NCBI GenBank assembly: GCA_900552245.1
Contig: URYY01000010.1
Span: forward strand, 1 to 29,355
DNA: 29,355 nucleotides
From: an uncultured Opitutales bacterium
Lineage (GTDB): Bacteria; Verrucomicrobiota; Verrucomicrobiia; Opitutales; Intestinicryptomonadaceae
Direction of reading: 5' to 3'
The notes under the pieces were generated by a model, which had not been told where the DNA came from, ran no database searches, and saw only the letters and a program-made list of their open reading frames with translations. Positions 22,323 to 29,355 of this stretch are shown here, piece after piece; position 1 is the first letter of the stretch; each line of letters begins with the position of its first letter. The position numbers were made by a program, and so were the translations under genes.

Positions 22323-23993
22323 ATGAAATTAAGCATTGGTATAGATTACGGGACAAACTCCGTTCGCGCAATAGTCGTCAATTGCGAAAACGGCGAGGAG
22401 TTGTCGGCAGAGGTATTCAACTACAAGCGCGGCATCCAAGGGGTAATTTGCGACCAAGACGATGCAAATCTAGCGCGGCAGAATCCGCTGGACTACCTCG
22501 AGGGCTTGGAGTTTACCGTGCGCGGCGCAATAGAGAAGGCGCGCCAAAAATATCCGGAGATTTCGGCGGATAGTTTTGTTGGAATGGGCGTAGATTCAAC
22601 GGGTTCAAGTCCAATGCCCGTGGATTCAAACAATAGGGCGCTATCTTTTAGCGCGGAATTTAAAGATAACCCCAATGCCATGTGCTGGCTTTGGAAGGAC
22701 CACACTTCTTTTAGAGAAGCTCAGCAAATTACGGAGCTTGCCCGAGAAATTCGCCCACAGTATTTGGCAAAGTGCGGCGGCACCTATTCTTCGGAATGGT
22801 GGTGGAGCAAGATTTTACACTGCCTAAATGTCGATGAAAAGGTCTTTGATTCCGCCCACTCTTGGGTGGAGCTTGCGGATTGGATTCCATCTGTTCTTGC
22901 GGGTGTGAAAAAGCCCGAAGATATAGTTCGCGGAGTCTGCGCAGCCGGGCATAAGGCGATGTACTGCAAGGAGTGGGGCGGGCTTCCCGACGACGAATTT
23001 TTATCAAGGCTAAATCCAAAGCTTGCCAAACTCAAGGGCAGGCTCTATTCGCTTGCGCACTCCTCGGATACTCCGGCGGGCAAGCTCTGTGAAGATTGGG
23101 CCATGCGCCTCGGCCTAAAGGCTGGTATTCCCATAGCAATAGGCGAGTTTGACGTGCATTACGGCGCCATAGGCTGCGGTATAAAAGAGGGTGTTTTGGT
23201 GAAGGCCATAGGCACTTCGACTTGCGATTGCATGGTGGCAAGCGCCGATGAGAAGCTCCCTGATATCAAGGGAATTTGCGGCATAGTTAATGGTTCAATC
23301 CTGCCGAATTTCTACGGAATTGAGGCGGGGCAGTCTGCCGTTGGTGACCTATTTAAATGGTGGGTTGAAACTCTGCTTGGCTGCGATGTTTCCATGCACA
23401 AGGTGTTCGACAAAGAGGCCTCAAAGCTAAGCCCCGGCGAGAGCGGGCTCATGGCGCTTGATTGGAATAACGGCAACCGCACCATACTTGTGGATCAGCG
23501 CCTAACGGGGCTTATAATGGGCCAGACTCTGCACACTACAAAAGTGGAAATTTACAGGGCGCTAGTTGAAGCCACCGCATTCGGGGCGCGCGTGATTATA
23601 GAGAGGCTTGAAGAGTACGGAGTAAAGGTCGAAAAAATAATCTGCTGCGGAGGTATCGCCGAAAAAAGCGATATGACTATGCAAATTTATAGCGATGTCG
23701 CAAATCGCGAAATTTATGTGTCGCGCTCTGCCCAGACCTGCGCGCTAGGAGCCGCAATCGGAGGTGCCGTTGTGGGAGGAGCCTATAAAAACTACGAAGA
23801 GGCGACTAGAGCTATGACCGGCGTAAAGGAGAAAATCTTCAAACCAATAGAACAGAATGTGAAAGTTTACGAAAAATTGTTTGCAATTTACAAAAAACTT
23901 CACGATTCTTTCGGCGGTGTGCGGATTGAAGACCTCGGAAGTGTGATGAAGGAGCTTCTCGAGATAAAGGAAGCGCAAAAAAAACTTTCATAA
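22323..23993 (+). CDS. araB: L-ribulokinase
   Basis: AraB phosphorylates L-ribulose to L-ribulose-5-phosphate in the arabinose pathway. This FGGY-family kinase is 556 residues, close to the usual 550-570. Recognisable parts are the N-terminal phosphate-binding loop GIDYGTNSVRA, GVDSTGSSPMPVD, D277 of GEFDVHYGAIG (catalytic base position), the ribulokinase-typical VKAIGTSTCDCMV, and the C-terminal ATP site with CCGGIAEKSDMTMQIYSDV. The frame is open further upstream from a TTG, but the ATG at 22323 begins the domain directly. No Shine-Dalgarno sequence is visible. araD starts one base after the stop, so translation is probably coupled. araA is not in the window. Confidence 0.95.
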   Translation: MKLSIGIDYGTNSVRAIVVNCENGEELSAEVFNYKRGIQGVICDQDDANLARQNPLDYLEGLEFTVRGAIEKARQKYPEISADSFVGMGVDSTGSSPMPVDSNNRALSFSAEFKDNPNAMCWLWKDHTSFREAQQITELAREIRPQYLAKCGGTYSSEWWWSKILHCLNVDEKVFDSAHSWVELADWIPSVLAGVKKPEDIVRGVCAAGHKAMYCKEWGGLPDDEFLSRLNPKLAKLKGRLYSLAHSSDTPAGKLCEDWAMRLGLKAGIPIAIGEFDVHYGAIGCGIKEGVLVKAIGTSTCDCMVASADEKLPDIKGICGIVNGSILPNFYGIEAGQSAVGDLFKWWVETLLGCDVSMHKVFDKEASKLSPGESGLMALDWNNGNRTILVDQRLTGLIMGQTLHTTKVEIYRALVEATAFGARVIIERLEEYGVKVEKIICCGGIAEKSDMTMQIYSDVANREIYVSRSAQTCALGAAIGGAVVGGAYKNYEEATRAMTGVKEKIFKPIEQNVKVYEKLFAIYKKLHDSFGGVRIEDLGSVMKELLEIKEAQKKLS

Positions 23994-23994
23994 T

Positions 23995-24693
23995 ATGTAC
24001 AGCGATATAAGAGAAGAGGCTTGCCAGGCAAATAGAATGTTGCCCAAAACCGGACTTGTGGAAATGACTTTCGGCAATGTCGGTGTGTTTGACAAATCAA
24101 AGGGAGTGTTCGCGATAAAGCCAAGCGGCGTCGATTACGCGGTGCTTACGCCCGAAACTATGGTGATTGTCGACTTGGAGGGCAAGGTAGTTGAGGGCAA
24201 GTTGCGCCCTTCGAGCGATACTCCAACCTACGTTGAGCTATTTAAAAACTTCAATGTCAGGGCCGTTGCCCACACCCACTCGATTTTTGCGACGGCTTTT
24301 GCTCAGGCGCTAAAGCCGATTCCGGCTCTCGGAACTACGCATGCCGACTACTTCTACGGCGAAGTTCCCGTTACACGGGCTCTTTCGGATTCGGAAATCA
24401 ATGGAGATTACGAGCTTGAGACGGGCAAAGTCATAGTGGAAACCTTTGAGACTTTGAATTTATCGCCCGATAAAATGCACGCAGTCTTGGTAAGAAGCCA
24501 CGCTCCATTTATTTGGGCGGATTCTGGCGACGATGTCTTGCACTATGCGCTCGCTTTGGAAGTTTGCGCAAAGATGGCCTCGATAAGTTTGGGGCTAAAT
24601 CCCGAACTTAGCCAAATGCAAAAGACATTGATGGATAAACACTATTTGCGCAAGCACGGCGCAAATGCCTACTACGGGCAACCAAAAGCTTAA
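23995..24693 (+). CDS. araD: L-ribulose-5-phosphate 4-epimerase
   Basis: AraD interconverts L-ribulose-5-phosphate and D-xylulose-5-phosphate by retro-aldol chemistry on a class II aldolase fold. The 232 residues match the standard length. Zinc ligands are H93 and H95 (AHTHS) and H169 (VRSHAPF). D118 (TTHADYFYG) corresponds to the catalytic Asp of E. coli AraD, and KPSGVDY and SSDTPT form the substrate-phosphate and active-site segments. The C-terminus LMDKHYLRKHGANAYYGQ is nearly the family consensus. The loop usually read as GNVS is GNVG here, a small departure near the phosphate site. The ATG follows the araB stop by one base. A transporter gene begins 20 bases after it. Confidence 0.96.
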   Translation: MYSDIREEACQANRMLPKTGLVEMTFGNVGVFDKSKGVFAIKPSGVDYAVLTPETMVIVDLEGKVVEGKLRPSSDTPTYVELFKNFNVRAVAHTHSIFATAFAQALKPIPALGTTHADYFYGEVPVTRALSDSEINGDYELETGKVIVETFETLNLSPDKMHAVLVRSHAPFIWADSGDDVLHYALALEVCAKMASISLGLNPELSQMQKTLMDKHYLRKHGANAYYGQPKA

Positions 24694-24713
24694 TTTTTAA
24701 TAGAGAAAAGATT

Positions 24714-26420
24714 ATGGAAAGTTTAGATTGGATTATAATCCTGCTTTATTTCGTCCTTATCGCCGCGATTACATGGTGGACGGGGCGGAATCAACAATCC
24801 ACCAAGGACTACTTCTTGGCGGGTCGAAACGTCGGCTGGTTTGCGATAGGTGCTTCAATATTTACCGCAAACATAGGTTCTGAGCACATAGTGGGCTTGG
24901 CCGGTTCGGGGGCATCTTCGGGTATGGCGATGGCTCACTGGGAGATGCACGCGTGGGTGCTTATCATCTTGGCGTACATATTTGTGCCATTCTACTACAA
25001 GTCGGGCGTATATACGATTCCGGAATTTTTGGAGAAGCGCTTTGGCTCTAAGACTAGGTGGCTTTTGTCGGTCGTGAGCTTAGTTGCCTATGTATTTACA
25101 AAGGTAAGCGTCACTGTTTACGCGGGCGCAATCGTATTTCAGGCTCTATTGCCCGATTCCTTCGGCTCTCCGGAAAACGCCTTCTGGGTGGGCGCTTTTA
25201 GTACGGTTATAATAACTGGCATATTCACGGTGTTTGGCGGTATGCGCGCCATACTTTACACTGCCGGCCCCCAGGCTGTGCTTTTGATTGCGGGCTCGGC
25301 CTTAATTACATACTTTGGCTTGAAAACTCTGGGCGGCGAAGGTTCGTCGATATTCGGCGGCTGGCAGGCCTTGGTTGACACTGCAAAGGCAAATGCCGAG
25401 CAGTTTGCGCTCTGGAGGCCTCTGAGCGACAAAACTTTCCCGTGGCTTGCCGTCTTGATTGCAAGTCCAATTATCGGTATCTGGTACTGGTGTACAGACC
25501 AATATATCGTTCAGCGCACCTTCTCTGCTAAAAATTTGGAGGTTGCGCAAAAGGGCGCCCTTTTTGGCGGCATACTTAAGATAACCCCCATACTCATATT
25601 CTTAATCCCGGGTATGATTGGCTGGGCTCTATTTAAGAAGGCTCCGGACGCCTTCCCATTGGCTCTAAATGCAGACGGAAGTGTCAATGGCGACCTGGTC
25701 TTTCCGATGCTTGTAAAAACTCTTCTTCCCGTCGGTCTGCGCGGTTTGATTGTGGCCTGCCTCTTGGCGGCTTTGATGAGCTCTTTGGCCTCTCTGTTTA
25801 ACTCGAGCGCATCTCTCTTTACGGTTGATATTTACGAAAAGCTCTTCCCGGGGCGTTCGGAGAAGCACCTCGTGATGGTTGGCAGAGTTGCAACTACAGT
25901 TGTTGTCGGCTTGGGAATAATATGGATACCCGTTATGCACAGAATTTCTCAGGGCGGTTTGTACCAGTATTTGCAGAGCGTTCAGGGCTTCTTGGCACCC
26001 TGCATAGCGGCGGTATTTTTGCTTGGTATTTTCTGGAAGCGAATGAATGGGCAGGCGGCCTTGTGGGGTCTCGGCGGAGGCTTTGTGCTCGGCATGTTTA
26101 AGCTAACTTGCCAGACTTTTTACGGAGTGGGCAAGCGTACCGATCCGGCTTGGCTTGCAGCTATTGGCGACTTTAACGCATATTATGCAACGGGAGTGCT
26201 CTTCCTCTTAAGCGTAATCATAATAATAGTTGTCTCCTACCTAACACCGGCTCCGGATAGCAAGCACACGGAAGGCTTGACTTACGCGTGGCTGAGGTCA
26301 AATAAGGAAGCTAAAGCCGAAATTGCCGCTAGTTGGACTCTGTCTAACAAGATATTTGCCTGGATAATCGTGGTAGGTGTTGCTGGAATGTACCTCTACT
26401 TCTCATTCTGGCTCTCGTAA
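24714..26420 (+). CDS. Sodium:solute symporter, SGLT type (probable sugar importer)
   Basis: This SSS-family (LeuT-fold) permease has 568 residues and about 14 membrane helices. The SGLT-like opening YFLAGRNVGWFAIGASIFTANIGSEHIVGLAGSGASSG matches the Na+/sugar branch rather than the proline or pantothenate branches. The Na2-site helix corresponds to LMSSLASLFNSSASLFTVDIYEK, with its paired serines. The context after araB-araD suggests uptake of L-arabinose or a related sugar with Na+. Galactose, glucose or an oligosaccharide released by the GH2 enzyme are alternatives. A weak AGAGAAAAG ribosome binding site precedes the ATG. An intrinsic terminator ends the unit, separating it from pflB. Confidence 0.9.
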   Translation: MESLDWIIILLYFVLIAAITWWTGRNQQSTKDYFLAGRNVGWFAIGASIFTANIGSEHIVGLAGSGASSGMAMAHWEMHAWVLIILAYIFVPFYYKSGVYTIPEFLEKRFGSKTRWLLSVVSLVAYVFTKVSVTVYAGAIVFQALLPDSFGSPENAFWVGAFSTVIITGIFTVFGGMRAILYTAGPQAVLLIAGSALITYFGLKTLGGEGSSIFGGWQALVDTAKANAEQFALWRPLSDKTFPWLAVLIASPIIGIWYWCTDQYIVQRTFSAKNLEVAQKGALFGGILKITPILIFLIPGMIGWALFKKAPDAFPLALNADGSVNGDLVFPMLVKTLLPVGLRGLIVACLLAALMSSLASLFNSSASLFTVDIYEKLFPGRSEKHLVMVGRVATTVVVGLGIIWIPVMHRISQGGLYQYLQSVQGFLAPCIAAVFLLGIFWKRMNGQAALWGLGGGFVLGMFKLTCQTFYGVGKRTDPAWLAAIGDFNAYYATGVLFLLSVIIIIVVSYLTPAPDSKHTEGLTYAWLRSNKEAKAEIAASWTLSNKIFAWIIVVGVAGMYLYFSFWLS

Positions 26421-26443
26421 AAATTAGCTTTTTTGCGGTGTTT

Positions 26444-26477
26444 GCGCCGAAGCCTAGGTTAGGTTTCGGCGCTTTTG
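26444..26477 (+). terminator. Intrinsic terminator of the araBD-symporter operon
   Basis: GCGCCGAAGCCT (26444-26455) pairs with 26461-26472 over 12 bp (one wobble) around a 5-base loop, followed by TTTTGCTTT. Confidence 0.87.
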
Positions 26478-26553
26478 CTTTCTGAGAATGAGTATTAGTA
26501 TTTTGTTAGGCTAAAAAGTAAGCGTATTTTTTAACTTCATTATAATCAGTGTG

Positions 26554-26582
26554 TTGAGCTGTTGGCGTTGTCGATTTAAAAT
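26554..26582 (+). promoter_or_regulatory. Possible pflB promoter
   Basis: TTGAGC (26554-26559), a 17-base spacer and TAAAAT (26577-26582), about 90 bases before pflB. A second TATAAT nearby (26541-26546) lacks a good -35. No clear FNR-type TTGAT-N4-ATCAA site was seen. Confidence 0.35.
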
Positions 26583-26672
26583 AGTCTAGGCTTTTTATTT
26601 TGCAAAATTTTGCCGATAAATATTTACAAAAGAAATCTAAGTGCTAGCGTTGTTTACGTTTTAGATATCCCT

Positions 26673-28922
26673 ATGCCAATACTAAACGAAAATATCCCGG
26701 CTTGGAGAGGCTTTAAGCGCGGAAACTGGAACGAGAGAATAGATGTCGCCGACTTTATTCGACTAAACCACGCTTCCTACGAGGGAGATGAGAGCTTTCT
26801 TGCGCCGCCAACAGAGCGCACAAAGCGCCTTTGGTCTAAGGTTTTGGCCCTTATGGAAAAGGAGCGCCAAAACAATGGCCTTTTGGACGCCGATGTAGAT
26901 ACGCCCTCTGCGGTGGATTCACACGGGCCGGGCTACATAGAAAAGGAAAGCGAGCTCATTGTTGGGCTCCAGACCGATGCGCCGCTTAAGCGCGCCATTA
27001 TGCCCTACGGCGGCTACCGCATGGTGCATTCGTCCTGCGAGGCCTACGGTTTAAAGGAGAACGAGAGCGTTAAGGAAATTTTTACAAAGTACCGCAAGAC
27101 GCACAATACGGGGGTGTTCCAAGCCTACACTCCCGATATCTTGGCGGCGCGCCACAGCGCAATAATAACGGGGCTTCCCGACGCTTATGGCAGAGGTAGA
27201 ATAATAGGCGACTACCGCCGCGTGGCGCTCTACGGCTTGGACGCCATAATATCTGAAAAGAAATCCGAGAAGGCGATTACAGACAGCGCTATGATGACTT
27301 CCGACGTCATACGCGAGCGCGAGGAGCTTGCCGAGCAAATAGAGGCTCTTGAGGCTATTAGGCGCATGACGCTCTCGTACGGGATAGACGTTTCAAAGCC
27401 TGCGGAAAACTTTAAAGAGGCCGTGCAGTGGACCTACTTTGCGTATCTAGCCGCAATAAAAGACCAAAATGGAGCGGCGATGTCGCTTGGTAGAACCTCG
27501 ACATTCCTCGATATTTACGCGGAGCGCGACTTGCAGGAAGGCCTGTTTACTGAAAGCCAGATACAGGAGATAATGGACGACTTTGTAATGAAGCTTAGAA
27601 TGGTTCGCTTCTTGCGCACGCCGGAGTACAACGAGCTATTTAGTGGAGACCCTGTTTGGGTTACAGAGTCTGTCGCGGGAATGGATAGGGACGGTCGCTC
27701 GCTCGTAACTAAAAATTCCTTTAGGCTCTTGCATACTTTGTCTAATCTAGGGCCGGCTCCGGAGCCGAATATAACGGTTTTGTGGTCTTTGAAATTGCCT
27801 GAAAACTTCAAGAACTTCTGCGTAAAGACCTCCATAGCAAGTTCGGCCATACAGTATGAAAACGACGATTTGATGCGCCCGCTTTTCGGCGACGACTACG
27901 GCATAGCCTGCTGCGTATCGCCTCTTGTAATAGGTAAGGAAATGCAATTCTTTGGCGCCAGGGCAAACCTTGCAAAGGCACTTTTGTACGCCATTAACGG
28001 CGGCTACGACGAGCGCACTCTGCACAAGGTCGTCGAGGGCTTTGAGCCTGTGAAGTCCGAGTATCTCGACTACGACGAGGTTTTCGCGAAGTTCGACTCA
28101 ATGATGGATTGGCTTGCGCGCACATACGTAAATGCGCTCAACATAATCCACTACATGCACGACAAATACTACTACGAAAAGGCCCAGCTTGCCTTTATGG
28201 ACAAGGACGTAATCCGCAAGCTAGGCTGTGGAATTGCGGGCTTTTCTGTGGTTGTCGATTCGCTTTCGGCAATAAAGTACGCAAAGGTAAAGCCAATCAG
28301 AAACGAGCAGGGCATTGCGACGAGTTTTGAAATTGAGGGAGACTTCCCCAAATACGGAAACAATGACGATAAGGTTGACGCAATAGCAGTTGACGTCGTT
28401 AAGCGCTTTATGGATAAAATCCGCAAGCTTGAGGCCTACCGAAACGCTATTCCCACGCAGTCTATTTTGACGATTACTTCAAACGTAGTTTACGGCAAAA
28501 AGACGGGCGATACTCCCGATGGCAGAAAGGCCGGGGTTCCCTTCGCTCCTGGAGCGAACCCGCTGCACGGGCGCGACGAGTGCGGAGCATTGGCGAGCCT
28601 TTGCTCTGTGGCAAAGCTGCCCTTTGAGCACGCAAAGGACGGCATCTCAAATACATTTACGATTCTGCCTGATTCTCTTGGAAAGAATGGCGAAGCGCAA
28701 GTTTCAAATTTGCGCGGCCTAATAGACGGCTACATTTACAACAAAGGCCAGCACCTCAACGTAAATGTCCTAAAGCCCGAGGTCTTGCACGATGCTATGG
28801 ATCACCCCGAGAAGTATCCGCAGCTGACAATTAGAGTTTCGGGCTATGCGGTAAACTTCATAAAGCTTACTCGCGCCCAGCAGCTTGACGTAATTTCTAG
28901 AACCTTCCACGAGAAACTCTAA
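26673..28922 (+). CDS. pflB: Formate C-acetyltransferase (pyruvate formate-lyase)
   Basis: PflB splits pyruvate with CoA into acetyl-CoA and formate under anaerobic conditions, using an oxygen-sensitive glycyl radical. The 749-residue length fits the family (about 740-760). Active-site cysteines C413 and C414 (GIACCVSP) and the radical glycine G724 (IRVSGYAVNF) are present. The N-terminal AWRGFKRGNWNERIDVADFI and YEGDESFL, and the internal TPDGRKAG, mark it as true PflB rather than a glycerol/diol dehydratase relative. The ATG at 26673 is preferred over an upstream TTG because homology begins there; no Shine-Dalgarno sequence is visible. The activase gene follows after 14 bases, the standard pairing. 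It has its own putative promoter behind the ara terminator. Confidence 0.97.
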   Translation: MPILNENIPAWRGFKRGNWNERIDVADFIRLNHASYEGDESFLAPPTERTKRLWSKVLALMEKERQNNGLLDADVDTPSAVDSHGPGYIEKESELIVGLQTDAPLKRAIMPYGGYRMVHSSCEAYGLKENESVKEIFTKYRKTHNTGVFQAYTPDILAARHSAIITGLPDAYGRGRIIGDYRRVALYGLDAIISEKKSEKAITDSAMMTSDVIREREELAEQIEALEAIRRMTLSYGIDVSKPAENFKEAVQWTYFAYLAAIKDQNGAAMSLGRTSTFLDIYAERDLQEGLFTESQIQEIMDDFVMKLRMVRFLRTPEYNELFSGDPVWVTESVAGMDRDGRSLVTKNSFRLLHTLSNLGPAPEPNITVLWSLKLPENFKNFCVKTSIASSAIQYENDDLMRPLFGDDYGIACCVSPLVIGKEMQFFGARANLAKALLYAINGGYDERTLHKVVEGFEPVKSEYLDYDEVFAKFDSMMDWLARTYVNALNIIHYMHDKYYYEKAQLAFMDKDVIRKLGCGIAGFSVVVDSLSAIKYAKVKPIRNEQGIATSFEIEGDFPKYGNNDDKVDAIAVDVVKRFMDKIRKLEAYRNAIPTQSILTITSNVVYGKKTGDTPDGRKAGVPFAPGANPLHGRDECGALASLCSVAKLPFEHAKDGISNTFTILPDSLGKNGEAQVSNLRGLIDGYIYNKGQHLNVNVLKPEVLHDAMDHPEKYPQLTIRVSGYAVNFIKLTRAQQLDVISRTFHEKL

Positions 28923-28936
28923 AGCTTTTTATCGGC

Positions 28937-29355
28937 GTGGAAGCTATAGTGCACTCGGTGGAGACTGCGGGGGCTCTCGACGGCCCCGGTCTTCGCTATG
29001 TGCTCTTTCTGAAAGGCTGTCCATTCAGGTGCAAGTTCTGCCACAATCCCGATACTTGGGCTGTGCCTGCCGGCGAGCGCAAGACGCTCGAGGAGGTCTT
29101 GTCGGACATTGCAAAGTACGAGAGTTTCTTTAAATTTACCGGTGGAGGAGTTACCGTATCGGGCGGCGAGCCGCTTATGCAGGCAAAGTTTGTCGGCGAG
29201 CTTTTCAAGGCTCTGAAGGCCAGGGGAGTGCACACTTGCCTGGATACTTGCGGGGGAGTGAACTCAAGTAGCGCAGATGTGATTGCGTGCGTGGAAAATT
29301 CGGACTTGATAATGCTAGATATAAAACATCTGGACGAATCAAAGCACAGATTTTT
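28937..29355 (+). CDS. pflA: Pyruvate formate-lyase-activating enzyme (5' part, cut by window end)
   Basis: This radical SAM enzyme installs the glycyl radical on PflB. The visible 139 residues contain IVHSVETAGALDGPGLRYV, the [4Fe-4S] CxxxCxxC motif within GCPFRCKFCHN, GGGVTVSGGEPLMQ for SAM binding, and GVHTCLDTCGG and LIMLDIKHL, all in PflA order. A GTG at 28937 aligns best with the family start; a second GTG at 28949 with GGAA upstream is possible. No clear Shine-Dalgarno sequence is seen, so translation may be coupled to pflB. The rest of the gene (about 100 residues) lies beyond the window. Confidence 0.95.
   Translation, partial: MEAIVHSVETAGALDGPGLRYVLFLKGCPFRCKFCHNPDTWAVPAGERKTLEEVLSDIAKYESFFKFTGGGVTVSGGEPLMQAKFVGELFKALKARGVHTCLDTCGGVNSSSADVIACVENSDLIMLDIKHLDESKHRF

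Noticed and set aside
26610..26672. Upstream TTG start adding 21 codons to pflB
   Set aside because: Family similarity starts at the ATG at 26673, the extra residues match nothing in PflB, and the putative promoter ends only about 28 bases before the TTG, where no ribosome binding site is seen.

Overview
This window is a bacterial chromosome segment, read here as an anaerobic, saccharolytic Gram-negative bacterium, most likely a gut-type member of Verrucomicrobiota (Opitutales-like). That placement is inferred from gene order, long ribosomal-protein tails, exported enzymes with signal peptides and an oxygen-sensitive pyruvate formate-lyase. No rRNA or other taxonomic marker was searched, so confidence is only moderate.

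Bases 1-6300 hold the distal end of the ribosomal spc/alpha supercluster: rpsE (3' end), rplO, secY, map, rpsM, rpsK, rpsD, rpoA and rplQ, closed by a strong intrinsic terminator. The order is classical, but rpmD, adk, infA and rpmJ are absent from their usual places. Three proteins are non-standard: SecY has an extra hydrophobic C-terminal segment, S11 an acidic N-terminal extension, and L17 a histone-H1-like Lys/Ala tail.

Bases 6300-14560 hold a small membrane-anchored zinc-ribbon gene with guaA, an unrecognised membrane-protein gene, and gyrB-gyrA. Strong terminators follow guaA and gyrA.

Bases 14560-17600 form a visibly AT-rich accessory islet. It holds a leftward orphan PD-(D/E)XK protein related to the N-terminal nuclease domain of type I restriction HsdR, an unknown signal-peptide protein, a tiny three-helix membrane protein, two possible very short ORFs, a good sigma70-type promoter with a long leader, and possible gene debris.

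Bases 17600-29355 form a carbohydrate and fermentation region. Leftward genes encode a CMD-CMD-cupin protein and a large exported GH2 glycosidase, each with its own terminator. Divergent from GH2 runs araB-araD-SGLT-type symporter, then a terminator, then pflB-pflA (pflA is cut by the window end). A plausible route is glycan trimming outside the cytoplasm, Na+-coupled sugar uptake, conversion of L-ribulose to D-xylulose-5-phosphate, and anaerobic cleavage of pyruvate to acetyl-CoA and formate. L-arabinose isomerase (araA) is not in the window.

No rRNA, tRNA, CRISPR array, insertion sequence or complete mobile element was recognised. The best candidate for an undescribed function is the orphan HsdR_N-like nuclease; the SecY tail is the most surprising change in a conserved gene.
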